64,000 nt of DNA from contig JAEWYI010000026.1 in assembly GCA_023395735.1 (NCBI GenBank), forward strand, positions 1-64,000. Direction: 5' to 3'. The notes under the pieces are model-generated. The model searched no databases. It saw nothing but the letters and a program-made list of their open reading frames with translations, and had not been told where the DNA came from. The translations under genes were made by a program, and so were the position numbers. Below are positions 42,546 to 51,329 of the stretch, piece by piece (within the stretch, counting starts at the first letter, position 1; the number at the start of each line of letters is the position of its first letter). This DNA comes from Cyanobacteria bacterium OH_SFB_17 (GTDB lineage: Bacteria > Cyanobacteriota > Vampirovibrionia > Gastranaerophilales > Gastranaerophilaceae).

Positions 42546-43541
42546 ATGGTCAGAATAAGAAAAGCTAGGTTTTTAGACAAATTTAAATTGAAGAAAATGA
42601 TTTCATTTTTAAGTACTGATGCTATTAATCAGTATACAAAAGTGTTGTTGGATTTTCCTTTCAAAAATCTTCATTCTCTTCTTCCTCTTCGTTGGAAATT
42701 TTTACCAGAGTCTTATGTAATAGAAGATGCCGGTGAAATTATCGGTATGATTACTCTTGCTCCAGCGTCAGGCAATCCTTATAAATTGACAATTACTCGT
42801 TTGTTTTTAGATCATGATTATTTTAATGCGGGTAAGCAGCTCGTTGATTTTGTAATCTCAAAATATGGAGCAAGCGGTGCTAGTGCATTTCTTGCATTAA
42901 TTGACGATTCTCACGACGAGTTGATTCATTTGTTTGTCGATGGCTGTGGTTTTAGGCAGTGTTCTTGCGAGCAATTGTGGAAAATGGAAAATTTCCATGT
43001 GAAAAAACAATCTACGACTTTTTTTAGACCGTTTAAAAATTCTGATGCGCAGGCAGTTGCAATGTTATTCAACGACTCTGTTATCCAACATTTTAAGCAT
43101 TCTATATCCCGAACAAAAAGCGAATACCATGAGCCCTTATTTTATGGCTTAAAAAATTCAGTAAAATTTAAATATGTTGTCGAAGATGATAATTTAAAAA
43201 CAATAAAAGCCTATTTTTCAATTACGACAGAAGATGATTCAAATTATATTCTGGATGTTACTTCTTCGCCTTGGTATGACTGTTCTTGGGAAGATATTAT
43301 GAATTTTGCAATCAAACAAATATCCAGAAGAAAAAAAGAATTTTATTTGTTTGTTAAGCTGAAAAAATTCACTACAACATCAGAAAATTTCGAGAAGTTT
43401 TTAGTTGATAATAATTTTAAATGCATTCAAAACCAGCTTATCTTGGTAAAAGATTTTTATAAAGTTATAAAAGAAACTGAGCCGAGCAAGTCTGTATTGT
43501 TATTCAGCGACGTTTTGGAAAAACCGGTATTTAAAATATAA
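42546..43541 (+). CDS. GNAT-like acetyltransferase, two-domain
   Basis: The 331-residue protein has an N-terminal GNAT-like half (SYVIEDAGEIIGMITLAP, then LTITRLFLDHDYFNAGKQLVDFV) and a second alpha/beta half with a weaker repeat. Double-GNAT proteins of this size occur in related bacteria, with unknown substrates. TATAAT at 42514-42519 gives a normal 5' leader with GAGG before the ATG. A terminator upstream separates it from the receptor gene. Confidence 0.65.
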   Translation: MVRIRKARFLDKFKLKKMISFLSTDAINQYTKVLLDFPFKNLHSLLPLRWKFLPESYVIEDAGEIIGMITLAPASGNPYKLTITRLFLDHDYFNAGKQLVDFVISKYGASGASAFLALIDDSHDELIHLFVDGCGFRQCSCEQLWKMENFHVKKQSTTFFRPFKNSDAQAVAMLFNDSVIQHFKHSISRTKSEYHEPLFYGLKNSVKFKYVVEDDNLKTIKAYFSITTEDDSNYILDVTSSPWYDCSWEDIMNFAIKQISRRKKEFYLFVKLKKFTTTSENFEKFLVDNNFKCIQNQLILVKDFYKVIKETEPSKSVLLFSDVLEKPVFKI

Positions 43542-43544
43542 GGT

Positions 43545-44345
43545 TCATTGTGAGACAAAATCTTTTTTTATATTTATTGCCATTTTTGTTTTGTTATAAA
43601 AAAATTGTTTAACTTCGACAAAATTTGCTCTGCCTTCAGAATTATTTTTTATAGCACTTAATTTCCCCCCATATCCGACGACTTCCGGTTCAAATGAATT
43701 TAAGTGATAAAATTCTTTTTTCGCTTTTGAATTAACGCTGTCAAGTGCATCTACAATCTTTTTAACGGTTTCAATTGTTCCTTTATTATCGCCAGACAAT
43801 ATGTTTACTGAATTATAGTTTTTGAATTTTGTGTTTATAAAATATCTTATGTCGCTTTTTTGTGACCTTGGATGGACGTGAAAAAGAATTTGTCGATTAG
43901 TTTTTGTGTTTATTAAGTTTAAAATAGCACAATCGTGTGGGGAATTTGTTCCAAGAGGGACGTCTAAACTGCCTTCCAGCCAACCTCCACCAAGGTCCGT
44001 ATTTGTTATTAATGTCGAAAATCCATCAGATTTTTGACTTGGACCTTTGTATTCACTTAGTGGGATAGATTTTTTACTTACAGCATATCCATAAAACTTT
44101 CTATATAATCTTTCAATTGTTGTTTTGGGCTCAATTTGTGAGTAGGCTCTGTAATAAATTGCATCTGGGAAACTTATAGGAGTTCTTTTTGCTGATACTT
44201 TGGTTTGATTTACTAAAATAATGTTTTCAATAGCAGCCTTGCTTTCAGGCATAGATGCCCGAGGAGCTTTTGAGCTAATAGGATTTTTGGTATTCGATCT
44301 AACAAAAACACCTACTTTATTCAATAAAGAAGAAACACTTACCAT
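43545..44345 (-). CDS. Hypothetical protein with CheD/CNF-like Cys-His arrangement
   Basis: This 266-residue protein was not recognised by family at first sight. Residues 133-160 read TNSPHDCAILNLINTKTN then ILFHVHP, with cysteine 139 and histidine 156 exactly 17 residues apart. CheD glutamine deamidases have GSC..C and an H 17 residues after the cysteine, and CNF-type toxins share that fold. A later NILSGDNKGTIETVKKIVDAL resembles the CheD glycine loop and helix. The N-terminal 100 residues are unrelated. A deamidase role is inferred, not shown. The gene is 1.1 kb from the chemoreceptor. Confidence 0.5.
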   Translation of the reverse strand: MVSVSSLLNKVGVFVRSNTKNPISSKAPRASMPESKAAIENIILVNQTKVSAKRTPISFPDAIYYRAYSQIEPKTTIERLYRKFYGYAVSKKSIPLSEYKGPSQKSDGFSTLITNTDLGGGWLEGSLDVPLGTNSPHDCAILNLINTKTNRQILFHVHPRSQKSDIRYFINTKFKNYNSVNILSGDNKGTIETVKKIVDALDSVNSKAKKEFYHLNSFEPEVVGYGGKLSAIKNNSEGRANFVEVKQFFYNKTKMAINIKKDFVSQ

Positions 44346-44397
44346 ATTTAAATTAAAGCTTATAATTGAAAAAATGTGTCAATTTGTATATGAAATT

Positions 44398-44427
44398 TTA
44401 CATAGATTAATACTTTTGAAGTAAAAT
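44398..44427 (+). promoter_or_regulatory. ribD promoter, probably leaderless
   Basis: TTACAT (44398-44403), an 18-base spacer and TAAAAT (44422-44427) lie 6 bases before the ribD ATG at 44434, with no ribosome-binding site in between. Confidence 0.45.
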
Positions 44428-44433
44428 GTTTTT

Positions 44434-45534
44434 ATGAATAGTAAAAAATATGAAAAATATATGAAAAAGTGTTTTCGCTTAGCACTAAAAGCCGAAGGGA
44501 AAACATCTCCAAATCCTATGGTAGGTTGTGTTGTTATTGACGATAGCGGAAAGATTTTGTCGACAGGTTATCACAAGCGCTGTGGACTAAGTCACGCCGA
44601 GCCTGACGCACTTTCAAAGCTTGCCCAAGAAGAATCTAAGGGCGCAACTCTAATTGTCAACTTAGAACCGTGTTCTCATTATGGCAAAACACCACCTTGT
44701 GCTGATTTAATTGTAAAAAGAGGGATTAAAAGGATTGTTATAGCTATGCGAGATCCAAATCCTCTTGTGTCTGGCAAAGGCCTTCAAATCTGCAAAAAGG
44801 CAGGAATTGAGGTTATAGAGGGTGTTTTAGAAAAAGAAGCCCAAGAATTGAATGAAGTTTTTATTAAAAATATGACTCAGAATAAAATTTTTGTTGCACT
44901 AAAAACGGCATCCACTCTAGATGGCAAAATTGCTACATCCACAGGGGACTCAAAGTGGATTACCTCTGATAAGGCAAGAGAAGAAGTGCAAAAAGTAAGA
45001 AATCGCTATGATGCAATATTAACAACAAGTTCAACTGTTCTCGCTGATAATCCATCTCTTACCTGCAGAATGAAAAACGGTAAAAATCCTGTTAGAATCA
45101 TCCTCGATAGAGAATTTAAAGTTGATTTGTCTTCGAAAGTTTATAATGAAGACGGAGTAAAAATTTATCTTGTAGTAGATAAAAATATAAATAATTCAAA
45201 AATTAATGACGTTCCAGCCCATATAGAGGTGATTAAGTGTACTACTAACAATTGTAGGTTGGAATTAGATGAGTTGATGAATGAGCTATATAACAGAGGT
45301 GTAAAAAGCCTTCTTGTTGAAGCCGGTGGAAGTATTGGCGGAGCCTTCATTTCTCAAGGTTTAGTTGATAAAATTTATCATTTTATTGCTCCAAAAGTTT
45401 TGTGTGATAATTCAGGTAAAAGCGTATACGACGGCTTGAACATAAAAGAAATCAGCAATACTCAAAACTTTAAGTTTGTGAATATTGCTGATTTTGGACC
45501 TGATTTAATGTTCGTTTATCGCCCTTTCGGTTAG
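44434..45534 (+). CDS. ribD: Bifunctional riboflavin biosynthesis deaminase/reductase
   Basis: The 366-residue protein carries out the second and third steps of riboflavin synthesis. The N-terminal deaminase has SPNPMVGCVVID, SHAEPDAL with the zinc histidine, and LEPCSHYGKTPPCADLI with the zinc cysteines. The C-terminal reductase has LKTASTLDGKIATSTGDSKW and VEAGGSIGGAFI. No other rib gene is in the window. Its 3' end overlaps the convergent small gene by 4 bases. Confidence 0.96.
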   Translation: MNSKKYEKYMKKCFRLALKAEGKTSPNPMVGCVVIDDSGKILSTGYHKRCGLSHAEPDALSKLAQEESKGATLIVNLEPCSHYGKTPPCADLIVKRGIKRIVIAMRDPNPLVSGKGLQICKKAGIEVIEGVLEKEAQELNEVFIKNMTQNKIFVALKTASTLDGKIATSTGDSKWITSDKAREEVQKVRNRYDAILTTSSTVLADNPSLTCRMKNGKNPVRIILDREFKVDLSSKVYNEDGVKIYLVVDKNINNSKINDVPAHIEVIKCTTNNCRLELDELMNELYNRGVKSLLVEAGGSIGGAFISQGLVDKIYHFIAPKVLCDNSGKSVYDGLNIKEISNTQNFKFVNIADFGPDLMFVYRPFG

Positions 45535-45773
45535 AACAAGAATGCTCTAATGAAAGGTGAATCGGAGTATCTAGGGTCATTTTCAACTGTAGCCGGTTTA
45601 AAAAACTGATTTATTTTGTGAAAAACATTCTTGTTGATGTTTGTGTCAGTTCTTTTAAACGTAGTGCTATCAGCTGTTTGTACAAAGTTAACATTTTCGT
45701 GTTTAGTGAATGTCACTTTGTTTGAGTGGTTTATATTATATGGGGTAGTAGTTCTTATTGCATTTACTTTCAT
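45531..45773 (-). CDS. Small tagged hypothetical protein
   Basis: The 80-residue protein begins MKVNAIRTTTPYNINHSNKV and then TFTKHENVNF, an F-(T/K)-K version of the tag seen in other proteins here. A second FKR is at about 39. It has no membrane segment. AAGGAGGT lies before the ATG, and a consensus promoter (TTGACA, 17 bases, CATAAT) lies at 45838-45866, so it is probably well expressed. No function is recognised. Confidence 0.65.
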   Translation of the reverse strand: MKVNAIRTTTPYNINHSNKVTFTKHENVNFVQTADSTTFKRTDTNINKNVFHKINQFFKPATVENDPRYSDSPFIRAFLF

Positions 45774-45837
45774 AATTTACCTCCTTGAGGTTCTCTCTTT
45801 TTATTAAGTGTTTTTCTTACACTTCATTTACACTTTT

Positions 45838-45866
45838 ATTATGCACTATAAAGTTAATTTTGTCAA
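45838..45866 (-). promoter_or_regulatory. Consensus promoter of the small tagged gene
   Basis: TTGACA (45861-45866) with a 17-base spacer and CATAAT (45838-45843) on the minus strand. A hairpin (AAGTGT/ACACTT) lies in the leader before the ATG at 45773. Confidence 0.75.
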
Positions 45867-45955
45867 CCCCTTTGATTAATAATTTTTAAAAAATATTTTT
45901 TCCATATATAACAAGGCTTTTGGGGATAAGTGCCTAAAGTACACTTATTACTAGA

Positions 45956-46129
45956 TTGCATAACTTTTCTATTATTATACGATTACCTGATTGGGGGGTT
46001 AAGTTTTGTTAAAATATTGCTCAGGTGATTAATTGTAAAAATATCATTTATTGCGTTTAATATAATTAAATCTTTTTCATACTTCCAGCTATTCTTAATT
46101 CCAACAGGGCCAATAGGCCCTTTTTTTTT
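45956..46129 (+). ncRNA. Candidate small RNA between ribD and dnaE
   Basis: No gene fits here. TTGCAT at 45956-45961 could be a -35 box, with TACGAT or TATTAT after it. An ATTACCTGA stem (45982-45990) pairs with TCAGGTGAT (46021-46029), allowing one wobble. A clear terminator stands at 46106-46129, pointing right. The stretch could thus be a 150-base RNA. The sequence matches no RNA family I know. Confidence 0.35.
46106..46129 (+). terminator. Terminator, plus strand
   Basis: AGGGCC (46106-46111) and GGCCCT (46116-46121) with an AATA loop are followed by a long T run. No coding gene on the plus strand ends here, so it points to an upstream noncoding transcript. Confidence 0.8.
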
Positions 46130-46162
46130 GTTATAATTGCGTTTGATGTATATTCTATAGGG

Positions 46163-49100
46163 CTAGTTGTCAAGCGACTTTATATTAACGCCCACTTTAT
46201 TTGAAAAATTCTTTTTTATTGTTGTGACTAATTCATTAGAAGAATTTACCCAAAAAATAGATGAAGAAATGATTTTTACCGAATCACCATCATTGGATAC
46301 TTTTATAATAACGGGATCGGAGCCTGTGTGTGCAACCAAAATATCTTTTAGCGCTACTAATTCTTCGTACGAAATTTCTTCAAGCAATTCAAGAGTCAAA
46401 ATATTTGAATTTTCAACAGGTTTTGCAGTTTCCAGCAAAATGCTCACACTTTCTTCATCTCTTCTTGATACTTTGCCTGATATTATAACTTTTTGTTCTG
46501 ACTGAAGATATGTATCATATTCCAAAAGTTTTTTATTAAAGCATACAATTTCAATTTTTCCAGTCAAATCTTCAACTGTTAAAAATTTAATAAATTTGCT
46601 AGGATCTTTTTTTGTCGGAATCTGTTTAACAGATGTTATAAGTCCGCAAATTGTAACCATTTTGTCATTAGGGACTTCCGGAATGTCTGAAATTTTGTGT
46701 GTCATCAAAAAAGGGAGCTTGTCTCTAATGCTTGAAAGCGGGTGGCTTGTGACATAGAAACCCAAAAACTCTTTTTCAAATGATTGAATTTGTTTATCAT
46801 CAAATTCTTCATCGCTTCCACCGAGCGTAAACACCGGCGCTGCACAATCAAGACCATCAAACAAGCTGCATTGTCCAAGCGCTTTTGCTTGAGCTTCTTT
46901 TGTTGCTGTTGAAACTATATATTCTAAATTGTCCAGAAGTTGCTTTCGACTCTTTTCAATGTTAGAAAATGCGCCTGCTTTTATTAAACCTTCTAAAACC
47001 CTTTTGTTTGAACATTTTGAGTCAACTCGCGTACAGAAATCATATATTGATTCAAAATCGCCGTTAAGCTCGCGCTCTTGTATAATTGCTTCTACAACGA
47101 CCTCGCCAACTTGTTTAATCGATGCCAATCCAAATCTTATGTTGTTTTCATCCGGTGTAAATTCAGAGTATGATTTGTTTATATCAGGAGGAAGGACTTT
47201 AATTCCGTGTTTGAGCGCTTCTTCGATATAAGCTTGGGTTTTATCCTGATCATTTGCAACACTTGAAAGAAGCGCTGAAAGGTATTCAACAGGATAGTGA
47301 GCTTTAAGATAAGCCGTCTGGTATGCAACAAAAGCATAAGCTGCTGAGTGAGCTCGGTTAAAGCAGTATTCCGCAAATTTTTCAATTTGTTCAAATAATT
47401 CTGCTGCCGCTTTTGCACTCATTCCGTTTTTACCCGAACCCTCAATGAACACATCTTTTTGTTTCGCCATTTCATCAAGCTTCTTTTTACCCATCATACG
47501 ACGAACCATGTCCGCACCGCCAAGCGTATAGCCTGCAAGGGTTTGGAAAATTTGCATGATTTGTTCTTGATAAACAATTGTTCCGTATGTATCTTTTAAT
47601 ATAGGTTCTAAAAGTGGGTGAGCATATGTAATTTTTTGTCTGCCGTGTTTTCTTTCCACGAAATCTGAAACCATACCTGATTCCAAAGGCCCAGGTCTAA
47701 ATAATGCAACAAGAGCACCTAAATCCTCAAATACGCTAGGTTTCAAATCTCTAACAAGTTTTTTCATCCCTGAAGATTCAAGTTGGAAAACGCCTGAAGT
47801 TTCGCCTTTTGTCAACATTTTATAAGTTTTTTTGTCGTCAAGCGGAATGTGATTTATGTCGATATCAAGGTTGTGACGTTTTTTAATCAGCTTGATGGTC
47901 TTGCTTATAATTGTAAGATTTCGAAGCCCAAGAAAGTCCATTTTTAACAGACCCAATTTTTCTAAATCAACCATTGGGTATTCTGTTATGATAATTCCTT
48001 CTTTTGAAGGCTGAACAGGTACTATTTCGTTGAGCGGTTTGTGAGAGATAATTACGCCTGCCGCGTGCATGCCGATGTTGTTTTTAATTCCCTCAATGCT
48101 TTTTGCCATATCGACTAGTTTTTTTATCTGTGGATCAGAATCGTAAAGCTGTTTAAGTTCCATTCCGTCTTGAAGAGCATCATCGATTTTGGCTTTTGGT
48201 TCTGCAGGGATTAAAGAAGCGATTTTGTTGCTTTCTGCATAAGGAATATCAAAAACTCTGGCAACTCCTTTTAAAGCAGCACGAGCTGCGAATGTTCCAA
48301 ATGTTATGATTTGGCAAACTTTATCGGCCCCATATTTTTTTGCAACGTAATCGATGACTTCTGAGCGTCTTTCAATACAGAAGTCAATATCGACATCGGG
48401 CATGCTTATTCTTTCAGGATTCAAAAATCTTTCAAACAACAGATTGTGCTCAATCGGATCAAGCTCTGTTATGTTAAGCACATAAGCAACTATACTTCCT
48501 GCTGCGGAACCTCTTCCCGGACCGACAGGTATGCCGCTTTCTTTTGCGAAATTGATAAAATCCCACGTGATTAAGAAATAAGCTGAAAAACCCATTTGCT
48601 CAATTACGCCGAGTTCATATTTAACACGTTCTTCAATTTCAGGCGTAATTTCTTTATATTTCGCTTTTAGCCCTTCTCTGACTTTGTATTCCAAGTAGCT
48701 TTCAACGGTGTGTCCTGACGGAACATCGTAATCAGGCAAAGGAGCTCTGCCCATTTCTATGATTACATGGCATTTTTCTGCAATCTCAACAGTATTTGCA
48801 ATCGCTTGTTCAAAAGTTTCGCTATCCAGCCATTTGAAGGCATCTCTTAGTTCTGAAACAGTTTTTACATAAAATTCGTTGTTTGGAAAATGAAAACGGT
48901 TTTCGTCAGTTTTTAAGGCATTTGTTTGTAAACACAAAAGCGTGTCATGCCAGTCTGCGTCTTCTTTTCTTAAGTAGTGGGAGTCGTTTGTTATAACAAG
49001 TTTTATTCCCAATTCTTTTGCAATTCTTATTAAATCAGGGTTAGAACGTTTTTGGATATCCAGTCCATGATCTTGAATTTCAATATAATAGTCTTCTTTG

Positions 49101-49591
49101 AATAGTTCTTGATATTTTTTTGCTGTTTCTTTGGCTTTTTCGAGTTCTTTGTGGAGAATTAAATCGGCTATTTCGCCCTGAACACAAGCTGATAGACAAA
49201 TTAATCCTTCTGAATTCTCTTTTATTAAGTCAAAATTTATTCTTGGTTTGTAATAAAATCCGTCAACGTGTGCTATTGATACAAGTTTTACAAGATTTGC
49301 ATATCCTTTTTTGTCTTTGGCAAGTAAAACCAAGTGGTTTAACCTTGTTTTTGATGAATTTTTTTCTTTAATATCGCCTTGATAAACATAAAATTCACAG
49401 CCGATAAGTGGTTTTATTCCGTATTCTTTGGCGGTTCTGTAAAAATCAATTGCACCGTACATTACTCCGTGATCGGTAATCGCGGCTGCAGGCATGTTGT
49501 TTTCTTTTGCAAATTCGCACAACTTTTTGAGCTTAATAGCGCCATCAAGCAAAGAGTATTCACTATGTAAATGCAAAGGTACGTACTGCAT
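46163..49591 (-). CDS. dnaE: DNA polymerase III alpha subunit
   Basis: The 1142-residue protein is the replicative polymerase. The N-terminal PHP domain begins YVPLHLHSEYSLLDGAIKL. The polymerase core has GPGRGSAAGSIVAY, then MPDVDIDFCIERR with catalytic aspartates, NIGMHAAGVII, and QEQIMQIFQTLAGYTLGGADMVRR. An OB-fold domain (GLITSVKQIPTKKDPSKFI) lies near residue 1000. It is complete, with GGAAGTGGG before the ATG. Confidence 0.97.
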   Translation of the reverse strand: MQYVPLHLHSEYSLLDGAIKLKKLCEFAKENNMPAAAITDHGVMYGAIDFYRTAKEYGIKPLIGCEFYVYQGDIKEKNSSKTRLNHLVLLAKDKKGYANLVKLVSIAHVDGFYYKPRINFDLIKENSEGLICLSACVQGEIADLILHKELEKAKETAKKYQELFKEDYYIEIQDHGLDIQKRSNPDLIRIAKELGIKLVITNDSHYLRKEDADWHDTLLCLQTNALKTDENRFHFPNNEFYVKTVSELRDAFKWLDSETFEQAIANTVEIAEKCHVIIEMGRAPLPDYDVPSGHTVESYLEYKVREGLKAKYKEITPEIEERVKYELGVIEQMGFSAYFLITWDFINFAKESGIPVGPGRGSAAGSIVAYVLNITELDPIEHNLLFERFLNPERISMPDVDIDFCIERRSEVIDYVAKKYGADKVCQIITFGTFAARAALKGVARVFDIPYAESNKIASLIPAEPKAKIDDALQDGMELKQLYDSDPQIKKLVDMAKSIEGIKNNIGMHAAGVIISHKPLNEIVPVQPSKEGIIITEYPMVDLEKLGLLKMDFLGLRNLTIISKTIKLIKKRHNLDIDINHIPLDDKKTYKMLTKGETSGVFQLESSGMKKLVRDLKPSVFEDLGALVALFRPGPLESGMVSDFVERKHGRQKITYAHPLLEPILKDTYGTIVYQEQIMQIFQTLAGYTLGGADMVRRMMGKKKLDEMAKQKDVFIEGSGKNGMSAKAAAELFEQIEKFAEYCFNRAHSAAYAFVAYQTAYLKAHYPVEYLSALLSSVANDQDKTQAYIEEALKHGIKVLPPDINKSYSEFTPDENNIRFGLASIKQVGEVVVEAIIQERELNGDFESIYDFCTRVDSKCSNKRVLEGLIKAGAFSNIEKSRKQLLDNLEYIVSTATKEAQAKALGQCSLFDGLDCAAPVFTLGGSDEEFDDKQIQSFEKEFLGFYVTSHPLSSIRDKLPFLMTHKISDIPEVPNDKMVTICGLITSVKQIPTKKDPSKFIKFLTVEDLTGKIEIVCFNKKLLEYDTYLQSEQKVIISGKVSRRDEESVSILLETAKPVENSNILTLELLEEISYEELVALKDILVAHTGSDPVIIKVSNDGDSVKIISSSIFWVNSSNELVTTIKKNFSNKVGVNIKSLDN

Positions 49592-49636
49592 ATCCCACTT
49601 CCAGTTATAATTTATACAAATTTTATAATATAAATT

Positions 49637-49984
49637 CTATATTATTTCGTTTTTCTCATTCACCTGAACGATTTTAGGAATAATTTCTTCAGATTCTTCA
49701 GGCGTCACAAACGCATAGGTTACTATAATGACTTTGTCTCCGATTTGTGCTTTTCTCGCGGCAGCTCCATTCAAGCAAATTTCTCCTGAGTTCGGTTTGC
49801 CTTTTATTGTGTAAGTCTGAAAACGCTCACCATTGTTGATGTTTAGGATTTCAACTTTTTGTCCTTCTTTTATATTGGCAGCTTTCAGCAATTTTGAATC
49901 TATTGTAATAGAGCCGACGTAATTAAGGTTCGCATCTGTTACTGTGGCTCTGTGTATTTTTGAATATAAAAACTCTAATAACAT
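49637..49984 (-). CDS. panD: Aspartate 1-decarboxylase
   Basis: The 115-residue proenzyme makes beta-alanine for pantothenate. It self-cleaves between glycine 24 and serine 25 in NYVGSITID to form the pyruvoyl cofactor. [15 protein letters not shown] and [18 protein letters not shown] are typical. No panB or panC is adjacent. GTGAAAA is a weak ribosome-binding site. Confidence 0.95.
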   Translation of the reverse strand: MLLEFLYSKIHRATVTDANLNYVGSITIDSKLLKAANIKEGQKVEILNINNGERFQTYTIKGKPNSGEICLNGAAARKAQIGDKVIIVTYAFVTPEESEEIIPKIVQVNEKNEII

Positions 49985-50216
49985 TTTTCACCTCATCCGT
50001 TACCATTTTATCAGAAAAAAAGTTAAAAATAAAATATTTTTAAAAACATTGATATCATTGGTTTTTAACTATATTGTTAAAGACAAATATTACAAAAATG
50101 TTACAAATTAAATAGAAAAATTAAAGATTATCATTAAAATGGTCGATATAAATAGAGTTAGGAAAATGTACAGGGATTGGAAAGACAATCCTGAACAAAA
50201 TGGAGGCTCGAAAATT

Positions 50217-51194
50217 ATGGGTTTAGGCGCATCACAAGCAAGATATTTAGGTTTGACAGCAAGACAGTCAAACATTGAATTTCAAGGACAACAAATCAAC
50301 CAACAAAGAACAGTTTTGGCAAACGAATCTTCATCTTACAACGCTCAGTTGTTAAGCATGAATGTTCCAACTGCACCAAATTCAAGCAACTACACAAAAA
50401 CAAGTTATACTTTTTCTTCAAATTCATTAACTTGTTCTCTAGCTTCAGGTGGCGTTGTGTATAATGACAAAACAGGGAAATATACTGTTCCTTATACATA
50501 CAAAACTACAGAAGATGCAGCAAAATCAGGATCTGCAACTTATTCAAAATTGACATCAACAACAACTGACCCAACAACTGGTCAGCCTGTTACAACTGTT
50601 ACCGGTTATTCTACATCATCAGGGACTAATCTTACTTTAGTAGATGGTTCAGACAAATCTGATGTTTCAAACTTGACATTAATCTTCGGCAGCGATTATG
50701 CAAAAGATGATCAAGGTGATCCTGTTAGCTACTTCAAATACACTTCAAACGGAACCACAAGATATGTTAAGCAGTCTGATTTGGATGAAAAAGCTGATAC
50801 AGCAACAAACATGCCTTTCTACTATGTACAAGAAGATGCAACAGTAACTAAAGATGGTAAATTCGAAAATTGTTCAGTTAACTGGAATGATTCAGGCAGA
50901 ATGACAAGCTTCTCAGATTCTGAAGGCAATGAGTATGCATTAAGCACTACAACAACAACAGATGAAAATGCTTACAATGACGCAATGAACCAATACGAAT
51001 ACGACAAGGCAGTTTATGATCAACAAATCAATGAAATCAATGCTAAGTTGGATATCGTTCAACAACAAGATAAAACTTTAGAATTGCAACTTAAACAATT
51101 AGATACTGAACAAGCTGCAGTATCAACAGAAAAAGAAGCAGTAAATAAAGTTATCGAAAAAAATACAGAATCAACTTTTAAAACATTCGCATAA
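50217..51194 (+). CDS. Hypothetical protein with coiled-coil C-terminus
   Basis: The chosen start gives MGLGASQARYLGLTARQSNI and 325 residues; GGAGG lies 10 bases before it, unlike the upstream ATG at 50139. The N-terminus is helical. The middle (about 60-230) is threonine- and serine-rich with short beta-like repeats (TTTDPTTGQPVTTVTGYS). The end is a glutamine- and lysine-rich coiled coil. Proteins with this opening occur repeatedly in related gut lineages, in my recollection. Surface or flagellum-like assembly is a guess. Confidence 0.55.
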   Translation: MGLGASQARYLGLTARQSNIEFQGQQINQQRTVLANESSSYNAQLLSMNVPTAPNSSNYTKTSYTFSSNSLTCSLASGGVVYNDKTGKYTVPYTYKTTEDAAKSGSATYSKLTSTTTDPTTGQPVTTVTGYSTSSGTNLTLVDGSDKSDVSNLTLIFGSDYAKDDQGDPVSYFKYTSNGTTRYVKQSDLDEKADTATNMPFYYVQEDATVTKDGKFENCSVNWNDSGRMTSFSDSEGNEYALSTTTTTDENAYNDAMNQYEYDKAVYDQQINEINAKLDIVQQQDKTLELQLKQLDTEQAAVSTEKEAVNKVIEKNTESTFKTFA

Positions 51195-51235
51195 AAATTC
51201 CCCATACCTACAATTAATGATGTACAAATCCATAT

Positions 51236-51267
51236 AGGCCCTTTTCAAAGAAAAGGGCCTTTCTTTT
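51236..51267 (+). terminator. Terminator
   Basis: An 11-bp perfect stem (51236-51246 with 51250-51260) around AAA is followed by a T-rich run. Confidence 0.85.
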
Positions 51268-51329
51268 GTTAAAATTTGCCAAAACAGCATGTTTTTTGTA
51301 AAATGTTTATGGAATATGGGAGAAGATTT

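Noticed and set aside
45774..46162. A missed protein gene between the small tagged gene and dnaE
   Set aside because: No frame of useful length with a ribosome-binding site on either strand; a noncoding RNA fits better.
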